Assembly: GCA_046350055.1 (NCBI GenBank)
Contig: JAXMBC010000001.1
Span: forward strand, 992,001-1,056,000
Length of the DNA stretch: 64,000 nucleotides
DNA from: JAEUIE01 sp046350055
GTDB taxonomy: Bacteria > Planctomycetota > Planctomycetia > Gemmatales > HRBIN36
Reading direction: 5' to 3'
Shown here: one piece after another, positions 27,813 to 37,139 of the stretch
Layout of the letters: the number at the start of each line of letters is the position of its first letter
Numbering within the stretch: position 1 is the stretch's first letter
Program-made: the position numbers and the translations under genes
Notes under the pieces: generated by a model
Database searches by the model: none
What the model saw: the letters and a program-made list of their open reading frames with translations, nothing else
Told to the model about the DNA's origin: nothing

Positions 27813-29942
27813 ATGCAACACTGGCCCGGACATCCTTCGCCTCTCGGTGCCACCTTCGATGGCTGGGGCACCAATTTCGCGCTCTTCTCCGAAGCGGCCA
27901 GCAGTGTGGACCTCTGCCTCTTTAACGAACCGGGCGATGCCACCGAAACCCATCGCATCCCCATCCTCCAGCACACGCACCATGTCTGGCATGTCTACCT
28001 CCCCGGCATCAAGCCCGGCCAGCTCTATGGCTACCGGGTGATCGGCAAGTACGAGCCCGCCTCCGGGTACCGCTGCAACCCGCAGAAGCTGCTCCTGGAT
28101 CCCTATGCACGGGCCATCATCGGCCCGCTTCAGTACAAGACATCCATCTACGGCTACGTCAAAGGGCATCCCGACGCCGATCTTTCCTGCAGCCTGGAAG
28201 ACAGTGCCGGGGCTGTGCCCAAAAGCCTGGTCATCGATCCTGCGTTCGACTGGGCACAGGACCGCCACCCTCGAACACCCTGGCACCAGACCATCATTTA
28301 CGAAGCCCACGTCAAGGGGCTCACCTGGCAACATCCCGACATTCCTCCCGAACTCCGTGGCACCTACGCTGCCCTGGCCCACCCCGCTATCATCAAGCAC
28401 CTCTGGTCGCTTGGCGTCACCGCCCTCGAACTGCTCCCCATCCATCACTTCATCGATGAACCCGCCCTCATCGAACGGGGCCTGACCAACTACTGGGGCT
28501 ACAACTCCATTGGCTTCTTCGCCCCCATGGCCCGCTATGCCCAGCATGGCGGCGGACGCCACGGCGAACAGGTCCGCGAGTTCAAGACCATGGTCAAGGA
28601 ACTCCACAAGGCTGGCATCGAAGTCATCCTCGATGTCGTCTACAACCACACGGCTGAGAGCGGCCCCGACGGCCCGACGCTCAGCTTCCGTGGCATCGAT
28701 AACAAAAGCTACTACCGCCTCCAGCCCGACGACCCCCGCCGCTACCTCGACTACTCCGGTTGTGGCAACACGCCCAACCTCGTCCACCCCCGTACCATGC
28801 AACTGGTCATGGACAGCCTGCGCTACTGGCTCACCGAGATGCATGTCGATGGCTTCCGCTTCGACCTCGCCCCGGCTCTCGCCCGCGGGGCCAACGGCGG
28901 CAACCGCCTCAGCGCCTTTTTCGACATTGTCTTGCAGGACCCCATCATCTCCCAGGCCAAGCTCATCGCCGAACCCTGGGATCTGGGCATCGATGGCTAC
29001 CAGGTCGGCGGCTTCCCCCACCTCTGGGCCGAGTGGAACGGCAAGTACCGCGACACCGTTCGCCGCTTCTGGCGCGGCGAACCGGGTCAGGTGCCCGAGT
29101 TAGCCCTCCGCATTACCGGCTCCAGCGACCTCTACGAAGCCCATGGCAAACGACCCTATGCCAGCATCAACTTCGTCACCTGCCACGATGGCTTCACCCT
29201 CCACGACCTCGTCTCGTTCAACGATAAACACAACGAAGCCAACGGCGAACAGAACCGCGATGGCAACAACTACAACATGAACTGGAACTGCGGCGTCGAA
29301 GGCCTGCTCGCCCCACCCGAAGTGCAGGGGCTGCGCGAGAAGATGAAACGCAACTACCTGGTCACCCTGATGCTCTCGCAGGGCGTGCCTATGCTCTGTG
29401 CCGGCGATGAAATGAGCCGCACCCAGCAGGGCAACAACAATGCCTACTGCCAGGACAATGCCATCTCCTGGATCAACTGGCAATGGAGCGATTCCGGCAA
29501 GGAACTGCATGGGTTCCTCCGGGGCCTCATTCATTTCTACTTCGCGCATCCCTCGCTGCGTCGGCAGCAGTTCTACCAGAAGTGCGAAATCCATGTCGGC
29601 CGGGCGGGTCTGCGCTGGCTCCGCTGGGATGGTGTCGATCTCCTGGAAGACGACTGGCGCAACCCCTGGACCAAGTGCTTCGGCTTGCTCATGGATGGCG
29701 AATGCTACCACGAGGTCGATGAAAAGGGCCATCCGCTACGCGATGATTCGATGCTGATCCTCTTCAGTGCCGTCGAGAGCGACCTGCCCTTCCATCTCCC
29801 CCGGCACAACGAAGGCGGGGAATGGGAGCTGGTCCTCGACACCCGCTACCCGAGACTTGTCGAACCGAGACCCAGACACGCCCCGCTGAGCATCTACCCC
29901 CTGGAAAGCCGCAGCGTAGCGGTGTTTCGGGAGGTGAAGTAG
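27813..29942 (+). CDS. glgX: Glycogen debranching enzyme GlgX
   Basis: 709 aa. Isoamylase-type enzyme that removes alpha-1,6 branches from glycogen limit dextrins. An N-terminal CBM48 domain (LGATFDGWGTNFALFSEAAS, residues 11-30) precedes a GH13 barrel with DVVYNHT (274-280), nucleophile Asp351 in DGFRFDLA, acid/base Glu387 in AEPWD and Asp459 in TCHDGF. The YWGYNSIGFFAP and GDEMSRTQQGNNNAYCQDN segments are typical of GlgX. Length is normal. No other glycogen gene is adjacent. It is divergent from the NO operon, with about 120 bases between the operator and its start. Confidence 0.94.
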   Translation: MQHWPGHPSPLGATFDGWGTNFALFSEAASSVDLCLFNEPGDATETHRIPILQHTHHVWHVYLPGIKPGQLYGYRVIGKYEPASGYRCNPQKLLLDPYARAIIGPLQYKTSIYGYVKGHPDADLSCSLEDSAGAVPKSLVIDPAFDWAQDRHPRTPWHQTIIYEAHVKGLTWQHPDIPPELRGTYAALAHPAIIKHLWSLGVTALELLPIHHFIDEPALIERGLTNYWGYNSIGFFAPMARYAQHGGGRHGEQVREFKTMVKELHKAGIEVILDVVYNHTAESGPDGPTLSFRGIDNKSYYRLQPDDPRRYLDYSGCGNTPNLVHPRTMQLVMDSLRYWLTEMHVDGFRFDLAPALARGANGGNRLSAFFDIVLQDPIISQAKLIAEPWDLGIDGYQVGGFPHLWAEWNGKYRDTVRRFWRGEPGQVPELALRITGSSDLYEAHGKRPYASINFVTCHDGFTLHDLVSFNDKHNEANGEQNRDGNNYNMNWNCGVEGLLAPPEVQGLREKMKRNYLVTLMLSQGVPMLCAGDEMSRTQQGNNNAYCQDNAISWINWQWSDSGKELHGFLRGLIHFYFAHPSLRRQQFYQKCEIHVGRAGLRWLRWDGVDLLEDDWRNPWTKCFGLLMDGECYHEVDEKGHPLRDDSMLILFSAVESDLPFHLPRHNEGGEWELVLDTRYPRLVEPRPRHAPLSIYPLESRSVAVFREVK

Positions 29943-30201
29943 GGCAGTTGTGGAGGCTGATGTCGATGTTGGAGTTCATGCTTCAGCATGCACAGCGATG
30001 AGCGCCATTGCACCCACTCTGCAAGCATGAGCGCACTCACAGCCCGCGGCGCGAGCAAGGGCGGGATCTGCAACACCACCATTCCTCGACGGCAAACCTC
30101 GAGCTTGCAACCCGATGCGAAGCGAGGGCGGACGTGCAACAAATGAAGTTGCAGGAACATGGTAGAGCAGGATACACGGATGAGTGGAGCTAGCTGAACA
30201 G

Positions 30202-30260
30202 AGCCCCAACGGGGCGAGATCACCCTGCCAACTCCAACCCTGTCTCGCCCCGATGGGGCT
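30202..30260. repeat. Long inverted repeat (possible bidirectional terminator)
   Basis: Arms 30202-30219 and 30243-30260 pair over 18 bases with one mismatch (AGCCCCAACGGGGCGAGA against TCTCGCCCCGATGGGGCT). Each arm is itself partly palindromic, as in REP elements. It lies in the 29943-30313 gap between convergent genes; no gene was seen in the gap. Confidence 0.65.
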
Positions 30261-30313
30261 TCTCGTTCTCTTTCGTCCTGGACCATAGTGTTGTCCGGGT
30301 AAGGCTTACTGGT

Positions 30314-31936
30314 TCATGCCTCCTGCTCAGTGAGAGATTTCGCAGGCACTCGCTTGCGGCCCAGCAGGCGACTTAGCAATACCATCAGAGCCACACCCAA
30401 CCCCACGCACCGGCCCCACCAATGGGAATAGATGTTGAAGGGGAGCGCCCAGGCTTGCAGTTTGAAATCACTGACCTTTCCCAAGGCGTCGCGATTGGAT
30501 TCATCCCAGATATAGACGTGTTTAGTCGCATACTCCAATGGTTCAACTCGACCAGTTCGAAGATACCACACCTGTTGCCCAGTAGCGTAGTCAGCGAATT
30601 GAACGCCGACGCGTGGCTCGGGCCAATGGACGTTCAACCAGTTATCCAACCATGCCCAGTGCTTGGCCAACCAAGCCAAAGCTTGTGGGCGATTCATCGA
30701 TGAGCCATGTTGAGCAACTTGATCACCCATGAGCCATTGGATGCCATAAAGTTGGATGTTTTCTGGTACCTGCGGTTCATTCACGCGAACCACTTTCACA
30801 CCGTCACCTTCCCAGGAGACGTGATAATACCCACTTCCAGTAGCACATATAGACTTCGATGCAGCTGACTGATCCTGAATATCATGACGAGTAGTCGTTT
30901 GCCTCGGGATGGATTCAGGCCACGTGGCTGGCTGACCTGTTCGAGCATCATACACCCGTGGGTTAGTCTCTTTCAAAAACCCGCCCACCGCTAGCAGATG
31001 GCCCCAACTTTCAATCCGAACAGGCGACTTCTGGCCAGGTTGTCTGTCGATAAGCGGCCGTAGCGCACCGGTAGCGGTATCGAACAACATTTCACTGGAG
31101 GTCTCTTGCTCTAGTCCTGGCACTGCATTCCATCGTGAACGATACGGTGGGTCGGACAGCACCACCCACTTTGCATCTGGGCCGACAATGTACGACCTGT
31201 TCCAATAGTTCGTTGGCACAGTCCAGGAAGCCAACGGTTTGGCGGTTGGCTGCGGTTCATTCGTGAGCCGATATGTTTGAAACCAGGGGAAGAAGACCGT
31301 TTGGTAGTCGCAGCCATTCTGCAGCGTTAGCAACGTGGATAAGCCGGACCAAACATTGAGGTTGAGCGTAGCCAGGGCTGGGTGCCACGAGAAGGCAGTG
31401 CGCACCACCAGCGTTGGCTCCGACCCGTGTGTGCATGCAATTTCAAAGGGGCAGAGCTTCGGGATCATCCAAAACGTGACTAGCTTATCGGTTTCATCCT
31501 TGGTGAATTGTCGCGCCAGCAGTTCATAGCGCCAATAGTCTCCTGCATCTACTTTCCTGGTCAGCCAAAGAACATCGCCTACAATTCTTACTGGTTCGTT
31601 TCCAGTCACTACAAAGTTGCTTCGTCCAACCGTCATATTAAATCGATAAGCCAGTTTACCAGTTTGGGCGTTGATAATGACGAAGTTCTAGACATGGTCC
31701 TCTTGTATTTCTTGACCAAGGGTCACTTCCTCTGCAGCCAGCCACTTGCCAGTAGAGTCTTCGCTGAGAGGGGAATAGGACGATTGGTCGGACATCAAGA
31801 ATTGCCAAGCCGGTCTGGGCTCCAGCCACCAGTTCACCGCCCACCAACTGCACAAGCCTGACAACAAAGCCAGCAGGCATCGGCTCAGGGTGATGCTTCG
31901 TCCCGTTCCAGATGGTTTCGAGGTAGGCGTGGCCAT
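30314..31936 (-). pseudogene. Exported/membrane propeller-like protein gene split by one in-frame TAG
   Basis: From the ATG at 31936 the frame encodes MATPTSKPSGTGRSI, a membrane helix (LLALLSGLCSWWAVNWWL), and continues to residue 82, where TAG stands at 31690-31688. The same frame then continues without another stop for 457 more codons (NFVIINAQTGKLAYRFN onward) to 30314, ending in a second helix (CVGLGVALMVLLSRLLGRKR). Blocks such as MLFDTATGALRPL and VYDARTGQPATW suggest a PQQ/WD40-like propeller. The intact product would be about 540 aa. Either the gene is recently inactivated, TAG is read through, or the base is a sequence error. An internal ATG at 31636 could restart without the anchor. 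Confidence 0.7.
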
Positions 31937-31990
31937 GCACGCATTGTCATCAATTGCACCTCGATAGCAAGCCAGAAGCGCCTACCGCAT

Positions 31991-32245
31991 GGGTGCAATA
32001 GTTTGGCCGTGCTCGGCCTAACAATGCCGGAGCTTTCGGGTTCCTCGGCCAAGTGCCCGGGAGATTGATGAGAATGCGTGCCACGGTGGTGAATGTACTC
32101 ATTCTCCACCGTGCTAGATGTGCAACCATTGCAAGCTTCACGGAAAAGTGGAGTACCACATTTCCGTGGCACACCGTCACTTGCACGGGTGCCACTGTTT
32201 GGTCGTGCTCGGCTTCACTATGCCGGAGCTTTCGGGCTCCTCGGC
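31991..32245. repeat. Pair of 59-base intergenic repeats
   Basis: 31991-32049 and 32187-32245 are direct copies that agree at about 51 of 59 positions (shared core ATGCCGGAGCTTTCGGG). The 31937-32288 gap holds these repeats and hairpins and no gene. Confidence 0.75.
32139..32168. repeat. 13-bp hairpin between the 59-base repeats
   Basis: CACGGAAAAGTGG pairs with CCACATTTCCGTG around an AGTA loop with one internal A-A mismatch. A second inverted repeat, CACGGTGG/CCACCGTG, lies just upstream at about 32078-32113. Together they look like a degenerate mobile or REP-type element. Confidence 0.6.
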
Positions 32246-32288
32246 ATCGTTAGCCGGAGTACCGGCAATCGATGGCTCCCGAACCCCC

Positions 32289-33074
32289 TCACCTCCCCCG
32301 CCGCTGCCCAAACAGCCAGTCCATCACTTCACTATTCCGATACGTCGGAGTCCACGTGTCGTGCCCCACGCCGGGGTACTCGGTGTACTTCGGCTCACCA
32401 CCCGCCTTCTTGATGGCGGCGATCATGTCGCGGGAGCGGGCCACTGGCGCGAGCGGATCCAATGCCCCATGGAAGACCCAGAGGGGCAGCTTGGCGAACT
32501 TCTCCGCCTGGGCGGGGTCACCGCCGCCGCTCAGGGGCATCGCAGCCGCGAAGAGGTCGGGCCGGCGTGAGATCAGGTCCCACGTGCCGTAGCCGCCCAT
32601 CGACCAGCCGGTCACATAAATGCGGTCCTTGTCGATGCGGTGCTCGTGAACCAGGGAGTCGATCAAGTCGAGGACGAGCCTCGTCGGCTCGGTAGGCTTC
32701 GGGGCGAGCGGGAGATTGTTCTTCGCCTCGACGGGGCTAATCTTCACCCACATCTGGTCAGGCGGACACTGTGGGACCACCAGGAAGCACGGGTGTTTCT
32801 GGCGGACCGCGTCCCGCATGAATTCCTCGACACCGCTCCGCAGTTGCTTCGTGTTGTCGGTGCCCCGCCCGAAGAGGGGATGCAGCCACACCACCAGCGG
32901 ATAGCGCTCCTTGCCGCTGGGGTCGTACCCGGCCGGCTTCATCAACCGGTACGGCAGTGTCCCCTTCTCCCTGGTGAAGGTGAGCCGCTCGAGCAACTTG
33001 TCCATGTCAGGCTGCTGCGCCTGGGCGACGATGCTGAGGAATAGGAAGCCCACCACGGCGAGAAGGAACTGCAT
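32289..33074 (-). CDS. Secreted alpha/beta hydrolase (feruloyl-esterase/PHB-depolymerase-like)
   Basis: 261 aa from the ATG at 33074, with CGGAG 8 bases upstream. Signal peptide at residues 1-20 (MQFLLAVVGFLFLSIVAQAQ). The alpha/beta hydrolase fold shows YPLVVWLHPLFGRGTDN (oxyanion region), the nucleophile elbow GWSMGGYG with catalytic Ser, Asp in FHGALDPLAPV and His in GVGHDTWTPTY, a complete triad in the order expected for predicted carbohydrate-acetyl or feruloyl esterases. The DRIYVTGWSMGGYGTWDL signature is frequent in exported planctomycete esterases. The substrate is not determined. Confidence 0.85.
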   Translation of the reverse strand: MQFLLAVVGFLFLSIVAQAQQPDMDKLLERLTFTREKGTLPYRLMKPAGYDPSGKERYPLVVWLHPLFGRGTDNTKQLRSGVEEFMRDAVRQKHPCFLVVPQCPPDQMWVKISPVEAKNNLPLAPKPTEPTRLVLDLIDSLVHEHRIDKDRIYVTGWSMGGYGTWDLISRRPDLFAAAMPLSGGGDPAQAEKFAKLPLWVFHGALDPLAPVARSRDMIAAIKKAGGEPKYTEYPGVGHDTWTPTYRNSEVMDWLFGQRRGR

Positions 33075-33144
33075 GCGGAACTCCGGGGTGAGTGAGGGGG
33101 ATACACCAGCGAAGGCACCCATCCACTTCTCAGTCAGGAACTAA

Positions 33145-33585
33145 CTATTTGATGCCTTGCTCCTCAACTGCACCGTTCGGGGCGTTGTCTGCCTTTCCTT
33201 CGCTTTGACTTTCTAGCTGCATTCCACCTTTCACTACCGGTTTGCCCTGGGTAGAGCAGCCCGTTGCCAGCCCCATTCCGAACCAGGAGATCAACCCGAA
33301 CAGGATGTACCGAAGCCAACTCACCTCACGGACTGGTGCGGCTGGCTGGCAATCATTGGTGAGCACTCTGCCATCAGGCCCGCAATTGTAGCGTACACAA
33401 GCACTTTCTCCGTGAGTAGCCAGAAAGACGTTCGCTTCCATCTCCGACATGGCCGACAGATTGTGCACGGTTTGATGACAGGTGTTGCAATACCGGGTCT
33501 GGTCATTACCCTGCATTCGAGCCCATGATACCCTACATGGTTTCGGAATTTGGAGGTTCGATAAGAGAGGCAGTGACTTTTTCAT
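33145..33585 (-). CDS. Cys-rich protein with one membrane helix, function unknown
   Basis: 146 aa. A cytoplasmic N-terminal part carries Cys17, a CxxC at 33-36 (YCNTCHQTVHNLSAMSEME), Cys63, Cys68 and Cys79, suggesting a metal or iron-sulfur site. A membrane helix (YILFGLISWFGMGLATGC, residues 93-110) follows, then a polar tail. The CNTCxxxVHNLSxM segment recurs in hypothetical proteins of several phyla. Function unassigned. It lies 71 bases ahead of the esterase gene on the same strand. Confidence 0.65.
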   Translation of the reverse strand: MKKSLPLLSNLQIPKPCRVSWARMQGNDQTRYCNTCHQTVHNLSAMSEMEANVFLATHGESACVRYNCGPDGRVLTNDCQPAAPVREVSWLRYILFGLISWFGMGLATGCSTQGKPVVKGGMQLESQSEGKADNAPNGAVEEQGIK

Positions 33586-33767
33586 TTCGCTTCAGCCACC
33601 GAACAGTTGTTTACCATATCCACACATCATACCCCGCTCGACGCTCACAGGTCAACCTTCAGGTTGTTTGCATGACAAGGTGGCACTGATCTAACATCCG
33701 CAACCGTGGCACCTCAGTGTCGCTCCGCACGTCGTCGACCACGCCGAGGAAACCAAGGCCACCCAGC

Positions 33768-34871
33768 CTAGCGTGGGCGATATTCGCTGTCGACGATCAG
33801 CTGCTTGCCTGCCACGTCTTCCCAGGCGTAGAACTTGAATCGCTGACCGCCGGGCCGCGGGGTGCCATCCTGCACCACCAGAGCACCCTGGGGAAACATG
33901 GGGCCGAGTGGTCGGTTGGTGACATCGAGCCCATCGGTGCCCGAGACTTTGCCGAGCTTACCCGCTGCAGGGTCAATGGTTCCGATGAACGCATTCTCCG
34001 CACCGCGGTCGTACACCTTGAAGGTGTTGTTTCCCTGGCTGGAGAGGATCACGTACCCTTTGCCCCCTGCCGCATAATAGATGGTAACGCCCTCGCAGTC
34101 GGCGGTAAGCCCATGCTCACCCACCCTGGCGACGAGACGGCCTTGATCTCCGCCATCCTCCTCCGCGGAGAAACGCCACAGACCGACTGCTTCTTCAGAC
34201 ACGTAGAGAGCACCCGTTTCCTGATCAGCGACGCAGCCTTCAGCCTGCGACGACACCTGGAAACTGCGGACCTTGCGACCTCGTACTTTGCCATCACCAG
34301 CATCGTCGAGCACGTATTGTTCATATCTTCCACTCTTGTGGTTCACGAAGAAGTAGTGCTTACCGGTTTTCCGGCTGCAATAGGTGCAGGAGCCATAGCC
34401 AGCTTCCCCGTCCAGCACCTTGATTCCATCTGGCCCGGAAATGTCCACCAGTGTCCGCGTGGCCGGGTCAATCTTCCAGACCCGAACGCAGGGACACAGC
34501 TTGTCGCGGCAGACGCTTAAGGCTAGATCGGTGGGCTTCTGCTGGAGAGGAAAGCCGTAGATCACGTCAACATTGTTCGGGTTGGCTTTGGGACTGACCA
34601 CGCCGAGCTGGCGACCATCGATCTGGAAGAGGTGCAGCCCGCCCTTTTTATTGGTGCCGAGGATGAGGCTCAGTGCCGGGTCCTGGGGGTGGATCCACAC
34701 GGCGGGATCATCGTAACTATCTTCGCTGGTACGTGACGGCTCGGTTTCCAGCCGGGGTTCGGGGCGAAGCATCACGCCGAGGTCATCGGCGGCGCGATTC
34801 GGAACGTGTGAAGCAAGCAGCGCCACCGTGCAGAGCCCGGCCGCCAGCAGAAACGAGAACCATCGTATCAT
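33768..34871 (-). CDS. Beta-propeller phytase (3-phytase)
   Basis: 367 aa from the ATG at 34871; longer in-frame starts are rejected because they cross a terminator and lose the signal peptide (MIRWFSFLLAAGLCTVALLA). Family signatures are strong: SYDDPAVWIHPQDPALSLILGTNKKGGLHLFQIDGRQ near residues 50-85, ANPNNVDVIYGF, AEGCVADQETGALYVSEEAVGLW and ADCEGVTIYYA, with the acidic calcium ligands expected of BPP. Hydrolyses phytate (inositol hexakisphosphate) to release phosphate outside the cell. No phosphate-regulon gene is adjacent. Confidence 0.9.
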   Translation of the reverse strand: MIRWFSFLLAAGLCTVALLASHVPNRAADDLGVMLRPEPRLETEPSRTSEDSYDDPAVWIHPQDPALSLILGTNKKGGLHLFQIDGRQLGVVSPKANPNNVDVIYGFPLQQKPTDLALSVCRDKLCPCVRVWKIDPATRTLVDISGPDGIKVLDGEAGYGSCTYCSRKTGKHYFFVNHKSGRYEQYVLDDAGDGKVRGRKVRSFQVSSQAEGCVADQETGALYVSEEAVGLWRFSAEEDGGDQGRLVARVGEHGLTADCEGVTIYYAAGGKGYVILSSQGNNTFKVYDRGAENAFIGTIDPAAGKLGKVSGTDGLDVTNRPLGPMFPQGALVVQDGTPRPGGQRFKFYAWEDVAGKQLIVDSEYRPR

Positions 34872-34896
34872 CGGGACACCTTGCTGGTAAAAGAGA

Positions 34897-34920
34897 CCGG
34901 CCCGCACTGTAGCGGGCCGG
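34897..34920 (-). terminator. Terminator of the DUF1559 gene
   Basis: On the minus strand CCGGCCCGC pairs with GCGGGCCGG around a 6-base loop, followed by TCTCTTTT. It sits between the DUF1559 stop and the phytase start, so the two genes are separate units. Confidence 0.8.
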
Positions 34921-34971
34921 CTTGCATCAACAATGGTAATGACAAAAGGCGTCCGGCTGGAACGCTTCTGT

Positions 34972-36045
34972 CTAGTCTTCGTCGGAGTTGACCTCACCGC
35001 CGCGAGCCGTGCACAAAGCTGCAAAGGCCTGGGCGGAGATCGTTTCCTTGATGTAGCGAACCGAGCCATCACCCATGACGGCGCAGACGCCACCGGGATG
35101 GAAGCTGTATGGTTCGCTATCGTTGTTGCAATTGATGATGGCGTTGTTCGTTGTGCGTGGTGCGCTGCCGCCATTCACGTTGCCAGTCACACTATTGCAG
35201 CCGTCCACGCTCATGACACCACCATCCGGGCTGGCCCAGCCGAGTTGATCGGTGAGGGCTGGTGCCTGGTCAACCCGCGGCGAAGTTGTAGTCCTACGCC
35301 ACCAGTTTGGTCTTCCAGAATTCTCGATAAACATGATCGAGTTCGACAAGCCGTCATAGACCGAAGTAATAGGCGAGTTGACGGTTTGCCTCATGATGCC
35401 TCCCAGAACAGCTTCGTTATCTGCGGTGACACCCGGGTGCATGATGATCGGGCTGCCAGCAGAATCGGCGACAGTCAGACCGTTGGCCCGGTAGAAGCGA
35501 TACCGCACCTGGCGGATAGCTGCATAGTCGCCGGGGCCAAAAATATCACTCGGAATCGATGCCGAGCCAGGCCCGGGGCTGAAGTTAGTTGTGAAAGCGG
35601 TATTCGCGATTCTTTCTGAAGGAGCGCTGGGACAGACGAACAGTTTGAATCTGTTCTTGGCCACATCCAGGTTGGACAGACCGCCTAGATTGGGGGTGGC
35701 GTCGCTCCAACGCTTGTTGGGATCATACTGCTTGGCGACGTTATCCTGCTCAATGTAAGGCAGAACCAGGTGCGTCCAACAACGGAATTTGTCGTCCACC
35801 TTCGGCCCCGAGGGAGCAAAACCTCGAGCTGGAGGCAACTGGTTGTTGTAGTCGCCAGCGTAATTGTGCATCGCTATGACAAATTGTCTGAGGTTACTCT
35901 GGCAAAGCATCTTGTTTGCTGCTTCACGCACTTTTTGAATAGCAGGCAGCAACAAGGCCATCAGCAGGGCAATGATCGCGATGACCACCAGCAATTCGAT
36001 CAGGGTGAAACCTGATCGACGAAACGAGGAAGGACCTGATATCAT
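34972..36045 (-). CDS. DUF1559 protein with type IV pilin-like N-terminus
   Basis: 357 aa from the ATG at 36045 (GGAG upstream). The prepilin cleavage/methylation motif RRSGFTLIELLVVIAIIALL (residues 9-28) starts the hydrophobic pilin helix. The DUF1559 body follows, with NLRQFVIAMHNYAGDYNNQLPP and the C-terminal HPGGVCAVMGDGSVRYI (the H-x9-DG box). Planctomycete genomes encode many such proteins, thought to be exported by a pilus-like or type II system and to lie at the cell surface. Its own promoter probably lies in the gene-free 36046-36355 interval, where no clear element was recognised. Confidence 0.9.
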   Translation of the reverse strand: MISGPSSFRRSGFTLIELLVVIAIIALLMALLLPAIQKVREAANKMLCQSNLRQFVIAMHNYAGDYNNQLPPARGFAPSGPKVDDKFRCWTHLVLPYIEQDNVAKQYDPNKRWSDATPNLGGLSNLDVAKNRFKLFVCPSAPSERIANTAFTTNFSPGPGSASIPSDIFGPGDYAAIRQVRYRFYRANGLTVADSAGSPIIMHPGVTADNEAVLGGIMRQTVNSPITSVYDGLSNSIMFIENSGRPNWWRRTTTSPRVDQAPALTDQLGWASPDGGVMSVDGCNSVTGNVNGGSAPRTTNNAIINCNNDSEPYSFHPGGVCAVMGDGSVRYIKETISAQAFAALCTARGGEVNSDED

Positions 36046-36355
36046 GGTCAGTCTCCGGGGAGCTCTGAACGGGAACCGTGCCAAACCATATCGGCAGCGG
36101 TGACCAGTCGAATTGGAACGCTAACAGTCAACCAGTGTTGACACATAGCACGGGTGAAATTCTAGAAGTGACGTGGCAATAACACCGAGAATAGTCTGCA
36201 AAGGTATCGTGTGGATTGTGTGAAGCTGAAAGCCTGCATTTCCCGGCAGCAGGATTACTTTTTACGTGTTGAACAGACTGCAACTCCGGTCACCTGCACT
36301 CTGCACAAATGCAATAACTCCTCTTCAATCTGCAATGGCAACGTGGTAGTATCCG

Positions 36356-36637
36356 ATGATGCCTTCCATTGCCAGCAACATCTCTGAGTCAACGATCCTG
36401 TCCCGTGTCATTACCCGGGAAACTACCATGTCGCCCTCAGTGGCAAAGGAACTCCTGCAATGGGGGTTCACTGCTGAGGATCAGCATCGCATGGCTGAAC
36501 TCGCCGCCAAGGCGCGTGCCGGCACCCTGACGGCGGAGGAGCAAGTCGAAATTGATGAGTACGAACAAGTCAGCAGCTTGTTAGGATTGGTGAAGTCCAA
36601 GGCACGTCGATCCCTGCAACAGGTGTCCAGCAACTAG
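36356..36637 (+). CDS. Small acidic protein paired with an HNH nuclease
   Basis: 93 aa (ATG 36356, or 36359). A helical protein with the block QHRMAELAAKARAGTLTAEEQVEIDEYEQVSSLLGLVKSKARRSL, which I recognise as recurring next to small HNH genes in planctomycetes and cyanobacteria. It stops 6 bases before the HNH gene, so the two are co-transcribed. Its size, acidity and position resemble an antitoxin or immunity partner, but no biochemical role is established here. Confidence 0.7.
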   Translation: MMPSIASNISESTILSRVITRETTMSPSVAKELLQWGFTAEDQHRMAELAAKARAGTLTAEEQVEIDEYEQVSSLLGLVKSKARRSLQQVSSN

Positions 36638-36643
36638 ACCATC

Positions 36644-37051
36644 ATGGATCGGCCACTGCGAGAACAAGTCTGGTCCCGTGCAAACGCTTGCTGTGAATAC
36701 TGTCAAATCCCTCAGGCTTACACGGATGCGAGTCACGAAATAGATCACATCATTGCTGAAAAACACCGAGGCATGACGACGTTGGATAACTTGGCCTTGG
36801 CGTGCTTCGCCTGCAATAATCATAAAGGCCCCAACATTGCTGGAATCGATCCCATCACAGGTCATGTCGTACGCCTGTTTCATCCCCGTGTAGATACCTG
36901 GAATGAACACTTTCAATGGCGTGGTGCCTATCTGGAAGGCCTCACAGCCATCGGACGCGCAACTATTCAAGTCCTGGAAATAAACTTGCGGCATCGTCTC
37001 CTGCATCGAGAGGCTCTACGCATCGAAGGTGTCTTTCCCCCCACACCTTGA
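36644..37051 (+). CDS. HNH endonuclease, small stand-alone type
   Basis: 135 aa. The HNH/zinc core is complete: Cys17-x2-Cys20 (CEYC), Asp34-His35 (EIDHIIAEKHRG), Asn49 in LDNLAL, Cys54-x2-Cys57 (CFAC) and Asn59-His60 (NNHKG). The C-terminal 60 residues (FHPRVDTWNEHFQWRG) are the usual extension of this subfamily. It probably cuts DNA using a divalent metal. No phage packaging or restriction partner is adjacent; the only partner is the small upstream protein. Confidence 0.88.
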   Translation: MDRPLREQVWSRANACCEYCQIPQAYTDASHEIDHIIAEKHRGMTTLDNLALACFACNNHKGPNIAGIDPITGHVVRLFHPRVDTWNEHFQWRGAYLEGLTAIGRATIQVLEINLRHRLLHREALRIEGVFPPTP

Positions 37052-37139
37052 GCTTTTCCCAACATTCTGCCCCACCCCGTAAATCCCCCTCCTTCCCCGG
37101 CGAATAGCTCTTATTGCCAGCCTGGGAGGAGTCATCCAC

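Noticed and set aside
30202..30260. Riboswitch or attenuator
   Set aside because: It lies between convergent gene ends and is a simple inverted repeat.
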